Below are positions 42,070 to 55,100 of a stretch of DNA of 64,000 bases, in pieces. The notes beneath the pieces are model-generated. The model made no database searches. It had not been told where the DNA came from and saw only the letters and a program-made list of their open reading frames with translations. A program made the translations under genes and the position numbers. Every line of letters begins with the position of its first letter. Position 1 is the stretch's first letter. This DNA comes from Trichoplax sp. H2 (Eukaryota > Placozoa > Uniplacotomia > Trichoplacea): positions 124,001 to 188,000 of the forward strand of contig NOWV01000071.1 in NCBI GenBank assembly GCA_003344405.1. Direction: 5' to 3'.

Positions 42070-43034
42070 TTTTAAAGGATTTAATTTATACTACCTTTAC
42101 TTTTAAGTTCCTGGCAGCATAACTTCTTGAACTTTTACAGTATCTTCATTCTTTTGGTCGTGCAATTTGTATGATACATAACTCAGTCTTATATGATTAT
42201 TTTATACAATGAAATTCAGTCGTTACTCTTTAACCAATATATGTATTTTTTCCTCTGATATATATCAAATCTACCTTTACTAATGTATCCGACTCTCTGT
42301 CACTCCAGCCTTATTTCATTTTTCCTTTATTAGAGTAAAGCTATTGCAAATAAGGTAATATGAAATTAAGACAGGATTGGATTAATTATATGAAATTTAT
42401 TATGTATATCGTATACGATTATAGTGAATTTATTTATGTGTAGATAAATTAATATGTCGATAATCGCTTGCTTAACTACTAGACTTTGTTCGTAGAATGT
42501 TAGTAATTAGTAGATAGTTTAGGATTCTCTCGGTTATTGTTATAAAGAATTCAAAAGACATCATGCCAATAAGACAATTAGAATAGCTTTTCATTTATGT
42601 CAATCACCTTTATCACACTAAGTAAACCTTTTACACTATCATGCAATTCATCGAGTGAGGCATAGTACATAACAAAATTTTCAATTATTAATTCACTTAT
42701 CATAAGTTGTTTCCTTTTTCATTATTGTAATTATAGTGTATCAAACTGGAAATTTTATCTACGGAAATGCCTAGATATAAGAACAAGAACAGCAAGTGTA
42801 ATTGTTTTATCTAGGACTATAATTACAGTATACCCTATTTATTGTGTTCTTAATATGTAAATGTTTATCTTATTTTGATGTTTTGATATTTGTTGAGAAT
42901 GCCGATCATCTAAGACGCTATGCGACACATAGTGTTACAATACTATTTAAGTAAGGAAAGCTAATACTTATGTAAATTTACTAAACATTGAATGGATTCT
43001 TAATAAAGTTCGTGTTCAATTTTGTCTTGAAGAT

Positions 43035-43210
43035 ACTACTTCTATTGCTGTTCTTGTTAACCATAGGAAATCGTTAGTATTTAGAATCGCACCGTACCGT
43101 GGGTAAATATCGGATATGACAAAACCTGACCATAGATTCGTAGTGCTACGTATCGTTGTCTGTGATAGTTAAATTTTTGCAAGCTACAATTCAGATTTGT
43201 AACACGTTGC
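43035..43210 (+). repeat. dispersed repeat, copy 2 (partner at 14.9 kb)
   Basis: This is the partner of 14911-15090 in the same orientation (TAGGAAATCGTTAGTATTTA, ACAAAACCTGACCATAG). Confidence 0.6.
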
Positions 43211-44060
43211 AATCCTCAGTAGTACTTTATCCTGCATACATGAAATATTGAGCTAATTGCAGTCAAATTTCTCTATTAAAGATTTCCTGCTGCCCAGAAG
43301 ATATAAGCAGCAGTCTTTGGTTTAGTGTCTAAAAATTACATATTGTGTTCATTAGTGCAATAATTGTTTAGTTTTTTCAGTGATAATAATATTCTAATGA
43401 CATTTTCATTCTAGTAATTTTATGATTGTTTCAATATTTTTAAAAGTATTACTCAACGAATATTTAGCCTAATGTGGCTTAAAACTTTTGATCTACGGAA
43501 TGAATTATCGGATATCACATGAGACTTGTTTGAGCATGTAGTGAATATTTATCCTAGTAGTATTTAAAATAATTCATATACAGATTAAATTATTGCCAGA
43601 ATTTTACATACATCGACTACTTAGCCTGATATTGTTTAAGATAGTTCATTTGTAGCTTGAATTAACAAACATTATCTAAGGCATACAAGTATTTCCTTTG
43701 GCATTAAGAGATTTATTTACAGATTAATTTATGAAATCCTGCTGGCAAAAAAAAGAATTACAATTCATCTGATCGCAATTACGATTATAGGACAGTATAT
43801 AATTGACAGCTGAAAGAAGATTTGATATTCAAATGATATTATGCGTAAAATCAATGAAAATCAATCATGTGGCAATTAATAACATTTATCTGATTAGTTT
43901 TATAAATTAGATGATTGATCAAATAGTTAAAAAAACAATATCCTAAGAATTGACAATATGTGGTCTATGATACAGGCCTAGCATTGATAGAGAATAAAAT
44001 GAATGATTGCATTAGTTTTCTACACCTGTACCAAAGACACGTAAATAAGATTTATTCTTA

Positions 44061-46140
44061 CCCTGGTCGACTGTAGCCGTCTATACCAAATAATGCGCGT
44101 ATGTGGTAAATTAATCGAAAGTCATCGTTAAACCGAACTTATTATTATAAACTGACTGCATAAAGATTATATCCTGAGATACTGTGTATTTACGGTAATC
44201 CATGCTGCATTGTAGCTATCATGAACACCCCTAGACGGTATGATTCGTATGTACCCCTATATAAAATCCAATACGCAAATTACTGGCACATATAGACGTC
44301 CCGTGATTCAATCATATTTTCCTCGTCAGGCCTCATTAAAGTAACTACAGTCGTTATAGAAGAAATAAAAGTTTCCAAAGAGATAATCATTATAACGATA
44401 ATAGATTAGACGAAATGTTACTGATATTTTTCAGTTACAAAAGTACATAACTTTACAAAAAAACTACGCTACAGCATACTTTAAAAATTCAAAACATACA
44501 ACAAATAGCTGTATTAAGTAAGCACTAATTACCTCATAGTGTTATAAAAGCTACAATGGATCGATCATATGCTAACTTTATATGCTTTAATTGTATTATT
44601 GATAATATACAAAGGATAATGATAACTATTAGATGCATAATCGATAGGTAAGGAGTATAAATGGAAATAATAGAACTTATTAAAACCGCATGCGGAAGAG
44701 ATTTTTATACTGAAAATTGTTCTGTTCTCTCGATTATCCCTATATGAATGAATAGTACGCCTTTCTCGCCTAAAATATTGATCGATAAATTGCTATTAGC
44801 TAGAGCTCAAACTTGTTTGCTCAATAATTGTCTAGTCATTACAAGCAAAGTCGCATCAATTTTCTTTGCAATGCTATAGATCGTATATGTCGAGACTATA
44901 ACATAATTACAATGTAACATTTACAATCATCATCAAGCAATTCTTCAGTAGTACGGTAGCATATAGTGCATTTTGTACCACTTCTTAACATTCGTCAGCT
45001 TGTGCATTATTGATACTAAATTAATTACTGTTATTTGTGACTGTGTTCTCTAATAGCAGCAAAGATTCCCTTTCAACAGCTAATCACAAGTCATGTTTTC
45101 AAGCTTGCTGTTTTTTCCTTTTAGTTTAATCCATTCTTTGTATCTATCTGCTCTTTATTACTAAATCTAAATTGACTGCAGGTACTCTTTTGCAAATGGA
45201 AAGCATGTTGTACACGTAATTTCTGATATTATTTAAATCAGTCTATTCCCATTTGCAACCAAAGTCCATATTTGCCATGACTTGAAACAAACAATTGATG
45301 ACGATCATAAACTCGTAAGGTGTTTATTTATTCTAGAATAGAGCCACCATAAGATTGCAATCCGTATTTATAACGACATCCCATTCTAAATACCTTATTC
45401 CTCTTCTTTTCTGCTGGGTTGAATAATTGATCAAGAAACCATTGCAATATGAAGAGTTATTTTTCTTTGCAAATTCAATCTATGGTTAGTAGATGATCAT
45501 GAAATTACTTGTACTACCCTGTTATAGGCTCAATTTTTGCATCATTTCATACTTCAAATATATAGTTAACGATCAGTTATTCGATCTACTTACAAGTATA
45601 ATCAGAAATATATACATTGTCTACAGAAGTTTCTTCACTGCAAAAGTTTTTATCTGGTAGATTCATCATTGATTGTTGTCACTATCAACTAAATGTTTCT
45701 CCTTGATCTACTGAATTTATCTCTACGTTATCTAGATTTTGCTTCTGTTGGCATTCTCTACTTGCTTAGCAGGTAAGTCTTTCAGCTGGTTATGATAGTC
45801 TTACTCAATCGATGTGATATCAAACGCCAAATCTGTTGGCAGTCATTATTTGAATTTCTCTGCAAATTATTCCATCTTACTTCCATCAACCTAACTCTAC
45901 TGCAATATCTGCTCGATAAACATTGTTATTTCATTAGTGAACATGCTCTTCTTGTTTCATTCCTACAGCACGTTATTAAAAGTTTATTACTACTGCAAGT
46001 AGAATAAGTTATCTAGGAATCTATATTAAGATCATCTAACCGTGAATTTTCTTTACATTTATTGCTTTGTATAAATAATGTTTTTTACTCATTTAAACGA
46101 TTACTTTGTAATTAACTATAATAAGTTTCTATGCTAGCAT
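44061..46140. other. spacer before the large D8C-EGF gene
   Basis: No domain exon is seen. A possible signal-peptide exon lies at 45736-45772 and is listed separately. The frame at 45792-46007 has no supported character. Confidence 0.45.
45736..45772 (+). other. possible signal-peptide exon of the large D8C-EGF gene
   Basis: Between an acceptor (GTTATCTAG) and a strong donor (GGTAAGTC) lies a frame reading ILLLLAFSTCLAG. It is hydrophobic with small residues at its end, like a signal peptide core, and it ends in phase 1 as the first D8C exon requires. No ATG lies in this exon, so one more upstream exon would be needed. Confidence 0.3.
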
Positions 46141-46150
46141 TCATCCAACT

Positions 46151-46490
46151 ATGCAAATACTATGAAAAGTGTCGCTCTATCCAATCAGTATACGTAGTTT
46201 ACTTCATTTTTATCCACACAGTGCATTAGTAAAGCCATAGTACTGCTGCAGATGGAATGAGCCAGGACGAATGCCGAGCAGCTGCGTATTCCAATATTCT
46301 TCGAGCAATGCAAATAATATGAACGGTGCCGCTCCTTTCAACCAGTATACGCACTTTAAATCATTTTTATTCCTAATACAGTATGCGTTAGTAAAAATTA
46401 AGTACTACTATAGATAGAATGAGCCAGGATAAATGATAAGCATCTATGGCAATATTTTTCCAGCTATGCAAATACCAATGAGCAAGCATT
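46151..46490. repeat. tandem repeat, 157-158-bp unit, two copies and part of a third
   Basis: ATGCAAATA begins units at 46151, 46308 and 46466. Each full unit contains GT-CGCTC, CA-TCAGTATACG, TCATTTTTAT, a GCRTTAGTAAA block and GAATGAGCCAGGA. The third copy stops after about 25 bp. Confidence 0.8.
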
Positions 46491-47039
46491 AATGTGCTGA
46501 ACTTCTGCTGTAGAATCTCCATAAAATGCTCTGCCAAACGAACTGGCTCAATCAGGATTGAAATGATTATGATTTCTCCTACTGTTACTACTCACCCTAC
46601 CTACAACGTTTCCCAAGTAGAAGCTTTTGTAATACGGTAAATGACTAATACAACATTTACATTTCATCGCGTGCTATGCAATGAGCCAGTAGACAGCTGC
46701 ATAAACGTTAAACGTGATTTAAATTTCGTCCCAGGAAGTAGACAAGAATTGTTATAGTAAGTTGTTCTCAATCGAGATTTGATCTATAGAATTCTCGCTC
46801 CACCTCTTCCATCAAGGTGGAGTTTTGTAGTAGCAGCAAAAAAAGTTATGACTCACCACCTTGCAATCCTTGCCTGTTCTTTCATTCCATGCTATGTTAA
46901 AGTTACACGATATTCTATTTAGTTTTATAAGGAATGCACCAATCAATCAATATTAAGCCATGCTTTGAAATTCTCTCATGTTCATTAGTCATCCACTGCT
47001 ACATCAAAGATCAACAAAACGTTGTTTATTTCTATACAG

Positions 47040-49102
47040 ATCCCTGCCGAAGTTATCATTTCCTAAATGGCACAAGCAGGTCAATCAGGGCGCCATTTTC
47101 AGGTCCTCCCCTATCGGATACAACACTGCAAAATCGCTGGTATCGATTTGATGGTGGAAGAGAAAGCCAAACGATACATACAACCTGTATCGAAAATTAT
47201 CGAATGTGTGGAACAATTTCTCCAGGTTGGATGAATGGTAAACACCCTACGGGTAAGAATTCATTGATATCGTATACTGAAATTAAGTTTGCTTGCATTC
47301 GGCAATCAAAAACACTGCACACAGACTGATTAATATTATATTTCTCGTTAATTAAAGTGGCTGAGAATATCGTCAATAGGACAGTTTGTTTCTACGTTCT
47401 TGGAAATTGTTGCTCTCACACGTTATCCATTCAAGTTAAAAACTGTGGAAAGTATAAGATCTATCGCTTACCGTCAACATCGATTCTTCCGTTCAATGCC
47501 CGTTATTGTACAACACAGCAAGGTAAAATTTAAAAATTTCTATTTATCCGTAGGATAACTAGTATTACATATCCTGCGCTTGTTAATATCTATTGCCCTG
47601 TAAGGGCCACTTCTAAGTGGTTAAATTATTAGTCTATTTTGTTGCAAGAGAGTAAGTGACAAAGTTTACCAGTAAATGTTACTGTAAAACAGTTCATTGT
47701 ACATCACAAATAGTCAACAGCCTCAGTTTCTTAGACTTAGTAACTTAAAATAAACGAATGCTAAAACAAATAAATAAAAAAATATTAAACGGCTTGAATG
47801 TAGCATTCCTTAATCGGATCATATACGGGCATACAAAAAATCTGGAGATGAAAAAATGCTTCCATAACACCACAATTAATTAAAGATCAGCTTAAAATAG
47901 TGTTCCTACCTCACGTTTATACTATATTGCATTTTGGATATTCTGGACACAAGCAGATGTCTTTATTTGCATTTTTTTATGGCCTACAACGCTACGGTTT
48001 AGTAAGCACTAAATCATGCTATAAATGCTAAATGGAATTAATTTCATATATTCTTGCATAAATAGAAAATTAAATGCTAGTCTTACGATAGTTAAATTAA
48101 ATTAGAAATTATAACTGGTCCTTAAACTACTGTATATGAAATAATGACCCATACATTTTACCCTCAAAGTTTGATCTCAGAGATTTAATCGTGAAATTAT
48201 ATTTTGCCATGATATCAAGATCGTTGTGATCCCAATCCATGCTTTAATAATGGAACATGCAATAGACGGGAAGAAGATTACTCATGTAATTGCCCTACAA
48301 ATTTCACTGGTAAAAATTGTGAGAAAGGTACGTAGTTCTATTTTGAAATGAGTAACAAACAAGAAATATCAATACCTACGACATGGACATTTAATCATTT
48401 CAGCCAAGTAATGCTTATTTTTTAATATTTGAACAGATTTCGATCCATGTAGTCGCCTGCCTTGCCTAAATGGAACATGCTTAAAGAATAATGATAGCTA
48501 TCAATGCTTATGTCCTCGTGGATATACAGGGCGGAATTGTGAACAAAGTTAGAAAGGAGTAACTTGAATAAAAGGCTACAAACTCCCTTAATTTTTGCCC
48601 GTATAACTAAGTTATATCAAAATCTTTTGTATATGGATACCAATCGTATTTGTAAAGTTATACACATTTATTAATATTTGAACAGATTTCGATTCATGTA
48701 GTCGCCAGCCTTGCATAAATGGAATATGCCTAAGGAACAATGATAGCTATCAATGCTTATGCAATCGTGGATACACAGGGCGGAATTGTGAACGAGGTTA
48801 GAGTCGAGTAGTATGATGTATGTATTAATCATATATGTAAAAGCTACATATTCTCGTCGTTTTATCATTTAAATGGAAAACAGATGCGTTATATTCAGAT
48901 CCTGCTGAACCTCCATTAAGATTTTTATTGATTTATTAGCTTCGTAAATTCATTTTTGGAATTTAATATATAATTCTAGATATTGACGAATGTAAAAACG
49001 GAACGAATGCATGCCACGAAATTTGCATCAATACATTTGGGAGCTATAAATGCAGTTGCAGATTAGGCAATATCCTTCTCAATGACTATGTATCCTGTCA
49101 TG
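47040..49102 (+). other. supermodule 1: D8C, three EGFs, cbEGF
   Basis: Exons: D8C 47040-47252 (RWYRFDGG ... [15 protein letters not shown]) and 47358-47522 (VNRTVCF ... VKNCGKY); EGFs 48220-48327, 48437-48547 and 48686-48796; cbEGF 48980-49102 ([19 protein letters not shown]). The second and third EGF exons are near-identical in sequence, so this module has one EGF more than the others through a local exon duplication. Confidence 0.88.
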
Positions 49103-52100
49103 GTATTTTAATTAGAAATTGGACTCATTTTAATTTATCAAAAGTTATGCAATGTTTGTTTTTTGAATACCAGTGTGTTATTATTTACCGCATAGATCCC
49201 TGTTTAAATTATACACAAATTACTGATAAAACAAGATCAATTTATTATATGGATAAAAGTCAAATTCTAAGTGACCAAGCCATGATAAATAATACCTGGT
49301 ATCGATTTAATGGAGGCAATAACAGTCAGATGATGGCAAATCGCCCAGTTTCAATGCTTCAATGTGCAGCTATCTCACCAGGATGGTTAGCAACCAATCA
49401 TCCTCAAAGTATACAAGATATTTCTATTTCATATAAATTAAATTTAGGCACAGAGACTATGTTAATACGCAAAACGATCTATTAACTTATCTACTATTAT
49501 ACCTATTTTGATAACCACGAAATTCATTCGATTAATAATATGTTACATAATATTAAAATTGCTAGCTTCGCAAGGCATTACGATAGGCAGAGTGTGCTTT
49601 ACATGGGTTGAAAGAAACTGCCGCTGGGCTCGAACTATTCGTATTAGAAATTGTAATCAATATTTTGTTTATCAGTTACCACCGCCATTAGCACAATATC
49701 AGAGATATTGTACAACTAAACAAGGTGAATGAATGGTTTTTAGGTTAATTTAACTTATATATAAATATAAGTCCAGTGAATATGAGCATTGATATGAAAC
49801 ATACATGTGTCCACTAATACTTAAGTATAAAAGATTATTTGTTTTCAAGCAATGAGACGGACTGAAAATTTACCTTAACGTTATTATTTCTTGATAGACT
49901 TTTGCGATCCAAACCCTTGCTTCAATGGCACTTGCCTCTCTCAATCTGACGGATTTTATTGCAGCTGCAATTCTGGATTTACTGGAAAATTATGCCAGCA
50001 TGGTAGCATAAATTTTAAGTGTAACGTAGTCAATTAAGCTCAGGATATCAATGTTCTTAATATCACTAATAATCAATAAACCCATGATATTACCTATCTA
50101 TATGTATTAATTAAAAAGCTGACATTGTCATTTTTATATTTCTATCATTTCCTGTCTGGGTAACAAGACGTAAATCAATGTCTTTCCAATCCTTGCAAAT
50201 ACGGCCGATGTATCGATCTTGATAGCGGCTACCGATGTATATGCCAGCAAGGCTTTACTGGATACGATTGCCAACATGGTAAGGCTGTTGTTGACTTTAA
50301 ATTGTTTTCCGTTTATTTTAGCATTACAATTTAATATTTTACTACATGCTGTAAGGCTACTAATTTTTGATAGCGCAATATGCTTGTAATCTTAATGTAA
50401 AATATATCCGATTGGTAACTGTAGACCATTATGATGAGTAATTTATGGTCATATTATGTTTTTAGTGGATAACTGTTGTTTGATAATATATATTTTAGAT
50501 ATTAATGAATGCCAAAATGAAACAAATCTGTGTAAAGAAGTTTGTGTCAATACTCTTGGTAGCTATAAGTGCGCTTGTAAACTAGGCAACATCCTTCTCA
50601 ATGATAATATATCCTGTTTTGGTAATGCAAGGGCTGTTCTTTCTAATCTTTCGTAAATGATTGCTTATTGCAAATAAAGAAATTCAGTATCACTGATGTA
50701 ATACTAATTTCCTTTTCATCAATTCAGATCCTTGTTCGAAATATACCCAAATTGATGATGAATCACGAGCAGTTAATTGGAATGTCAAAAATCTAACTTC
50801 AAATGAGCAATCGTTGATGAATAATACTTGGTATCGATTTAATGGGGGGAAAATTAGTCAAATGATGGTTACATATCCTATTCCTATGCTCAAATGTGGA
50901 GCATTATCGCCGGGATGGCTTACAGGGAACCATTCGGAAGGTTAATAAAATATTTCTACGAAATATTAATATAATCGTACATTAGTTTACGATTGATACT
51001 ATATCGGTCTAACTCTCATGTTTAAGCATCATTTTTTAGCAATTTGATTTGATGTGACAGTATTAAATTTCTTATTGAGCAAATGCTCTTCTTTACTGCA
51101 ATATCAAACATTCAATGATCATTTAGTAATTATATTGATCTTTACATCAACGTGAATAGTCTCACAAGGAATAATATCTGGCAAAGTTTGCTTTGTTTGG
51201 CTGAACAATAATTGCCAATGGACTCGCACCATTCGTATTAGAAATTGTCATCAATTTTTCGTCTATCAATTACCACCACCGCCTTTTTATAACCAGAGAT
51301 ATTGTACAGCGAAATATGGTAAAGAATCTTTAGGATTATAATTAATTATACCTGCACATGCATATTATCGGAACTTCAGCCAAAGTAGCATGCTTAATCG
51401 TCATTTCGTATCATAATCACTGTAATGCACTTTATAAGTATCATTTGTAAGTAGATGTGATCCCTTAAAAATTACGGGCGTAAGTATAACTGAAGTCAGT
51501 ATTAAATTATGATTGTCGTCAGACTTTTGTGATCCAAATCCTTGCATTTATGGAGCTTGCCTTTCTCAAAATGATGGATATTACTGCCGATGCAGTGCTG
51601 GCTTTACTGGAAAATTATGCAATCAGGGTAAGTAAATAACGCTTATTAAAAGGAATACAATCGAACTCGTCAAGGAGACCAGTATCTTTTAAGCCATCGA
51701 TATGGCAATAAAAATATATTATAATCTCATGAAAACATCTATTTATCAGCAGTGGATAATTATATTGACAATGTCTTATTTTTACATTGATAACTTGCAG
51801 ACGCTAATGAATGCCTCTCGAATCCTTGCATACATGGCAAATGTAAAAATCTTCGTGCCGGCTATCAATGTAACTGCAGTCAAGGTTTTACTGGAATAAA
51901 CTGTGAAAATGGTAACGTTATCAGTAATTTAAAAAAATCAAAAATTTGTCGTGTGTATAAGTCGATATACCGCGATGATTCGTTTCATTTTCAAATTTTA
52001 ATGCACTTTTAAAAATTTATCACAAATTTTCATGGACAAGGATTTCAATTCGCATTGCAAATTAAATATAGCCTACGTATAACAAGCCTATACCTATTCT

Positions 52101-55100
52101 TACGCTAACGTTAACTCCTGAATAATTCAATAACAACTGTAGCGGATAAATTAGTTTATGTATTAATATTTATTGTTGAAGATCAGTAGTAACAGTCGGA
52201 TAAAGCAACTAGATCACTGTTGATTCTCAGACTGCCTTTCCATCGAAAGGAGTAGGTCTCTTATAGTCTCCTTCCCAAATGTGTTAACAAAGATATTTGT
52301 CAGATACTTTTCTGGTCATTACTTCTTAATGTAGCATTTTTTATATGGCTGGTCTCAATCAGTATCTGCGTCTTATTGCGGAATTTATTCTCGGAGTATC
52401 TATGTCACTACACGATCTATTTTCTTACAGTACTTTGGTAACATTTAAGTCAAAGCTCTAATTTTAGTATGTGATTATCGAAACTATTCTTAACTTTGAA
52501 GCAGCTTTTACTAAAGCATTTGACATACACTGTATATTTCTTAGCTATTTTGCAAGCATACATTTAGCATAAAATATAAGTAATGTATTGCAAACCTGCA
52601 ATTTTCTTGCAGATATAAATGAATGTCAGCAAATGAATGGTGGCTGCGCGCATGATTGTATCAATACCGTTGGTAGTTATTACTGTCAATGCCGGTATGG
52701 CTATGTTGGTCGAAATGATAGTAGTCGTTGCCTTGGTGAGTATACCATTGATCCAAGTTTGCAGATACATTTTATATTGCATATACTAACTATGGTAGTT
52801 TCAATCTGCAAATAGATATACACTATGAGTAGAAGTTACAATACTGTATCAATATCAAACTTATATTCTGAAATGATTCATTGGCGGCTGCTAATATTTC
52901 TTTGATATTAAGAAAATTTCTCCTTTCGTGCTTTAAATATTTCCTATCAGGTGATTTAGTGTTATCAAATACCGCACTCTTACGCATACCTTAGCTTGTG
53001 GTCAGATTGATCTAATACTATCCCAGTATTAAATATAATTAATATCAGCCGTGCCTGTAGTTTTAAGTTTATTGAGATATGCAAATATTGATATATTTCC
53101 AATGTCTTAATTTTTTAAGCAATACTGAGTTGAAAATTTTATTTCATCACAAAATTACTTAAATTCTTTGATTGAAGATCCATGCACAGCCTATCAGACC
53201 ATTGCCGATTCTACACGTTTGATAAAAAATCGACATTTAATTCCTTTACGCTGCGATGGAGATGACATCACACCTAATTGGTATCGTTTAACCGGCAGCA
53301 ATGGGAGCAATTTTATGCTTTCCGCAAATTGCCCACCGATCGCAAGATGTCAAACTGTATCTACGGGTTGGATGAATGGATCACATCCTAAAGGTACTGA
53401 TGTTGATCATTTGATATGTTATTATAAGCAATGCCTTTTAAAACATACTATACAACTATTTTATTGTATCTATTATCAATAAAATGATTCTGACTAAGAA
53501 TAAGAAACGCTCATTGTTTCGTATTTATAAATCTGACAGTAATATAACTCATACATAAATTAAAAAGCTTAAATAAAGAAAATAGTAAGACGGCAAGAGG
53601 AATATCCGTTTTCAATTTATGATAATAGTAACCTTAATCCCATGCTATTGCTTATAAAAATTAAATTCATGCGTTTCGTGAGGCGAATCCTTCTCGATTT
53701 CACAGTATTTCACAAATATCAACAATAAACATAATACTTCTACTTATTTACGATAGTGCCAGGTTAATTTCGATATCTATAAGTAAATATTGGCTTTCAA
53801 ATTCATAAAGGCCGAATATATTACTCATAATATTCCAAGTTATATTTTTTCTCCGTGAAAGAGATCATGTTGCATATTTGATGGTTAATTTTGAGTAGTA
53901 AATCTATAGCAGGGGGTGTTTCATGCTTTTCAACGCGGCAATAGATTCTTAATTATAATTATAACGCAAATAATCAATCAGTATGGAATAGAGATGTTGC
54001 CAAGCGACTAATTTAATTCCTAGCGCATACCTTGCATATTTAATTTTTCTTTATATAAATTTTATTATTGTGCTTACTAAAATAATTATTTACATAGTTC
54101 AGGATGGCATCGTCAATAGAACAATCTGCTTCAACCACAACAGCCAATGCTGTTACAAAACATCTGACATTATGGTAAAAAACTGCAATCAATATCAGGT
54201 ATATTACCTATCTCCACCGAAAGATTATCCTCTCTGCTCCAGATATTGTGCCAATCGTTGGCGTAAGTTTAGTGACATAAGTTTGTCAATGATATATATA
54301 GCTTAATACAACCGATTAAAACTTGTAGTAGTCATTCCATGTAAAGCAACCCTATAAGATTATTGATAAATTGTTGATAGATCCGTGCGATCCAAATCTA
54401 TGCCAAAATGGTAAGTGTACTGCTCGAAACTCTACTGCCTTCCAATGTCAATGTTCACCTGGTTTTACCGGCAGGCTGTGTGATACTGGTAAGTGATACA
54501 AATTTTAAAAATTTTCACAACATCAACCAAGCGGTCGATTCCATATTCTGCTTATTTTTATATTGTTAAGTTATATTCAACAATCTTACATAAGAATCAG
54601 TAAATTTAATTCAATTGTACAAGGATATCGTTGCCTAGCAGAAATGAAATTACTTCACTTTAAAATATTTTGTCATCATTGAAAGTATCGATGTCTTAAG
54701 TTGATTTTAACAACGAGCAAATTTAATTTAAATGTATTAAAGGTGATATAATCTTAACAGCAATTTCTGTACCCAAAATTACAGTTACAATTCTGATTTC
54801 TTGACATAATCATGATCTGCAATACAGTATCCATTGACAAATTTAATTGTGCGCTAAGTTGGTCGTAGAATCGTCTTGCAATATTACAAGCAAACTCTAC
54901 TTCGTGACTCCAAAATATCAGGATGGATTCGTTTTATCCATTATAGCGGCTGTCTACTACGATTTTTTTCTTAAGCATGTGATGTCCGTAATTACTTTAA
55001 TTAAGTTTGAATAGGGGAAAATACCTGAAACTAACTCAAGATGCCAGCGAGAATACTATTAGCCCTATTGATCCGCCTTTCTTAATAAAATAGCTCATTA

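Larger units (their letters stand above)
38641..44060 (+). repeat. second unit of a tandem locus duplication
   Basis: The order of flank, D8C-EGF gene and 3' flank at about 30590-37400 is repeated here with much divergence. The left end shows it (ATGACCTTATAGAAATAAACAGTA against ATGACCTCATGAAAATAAACAGTA), the gene exons show it, and so do downstream blocks such as GCCTAATGT-GCTTAA and GATAGTTGATCAAATAATTA. The unit is about 5-6 kb. Confidence 0.8.

Noticed and set aside
46798-46822. 8-bp stem (CTCCACCT / AGGTGGAG) with a 9-base loop followed by TTTTG
   Set aside because: It resembles a terminator hairpin, but such terminators do not apply in a nuclear animal genome, and an 8-bp stem is expected by chance at this scale.
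46934-47039. In-frame ATG extension upstream of the first D8C exon of the large gene
   Set aside because: The frame is open, but the added residues are not signal-like, and a strong acceptor (TTTCTATACAG) sits exactly where all the other D8C exons begin.
52564-52782. 72-codon minus-strand frame
   Set aside because: It is antisense to the cbEGF exon 52613-52735, which is well supported.
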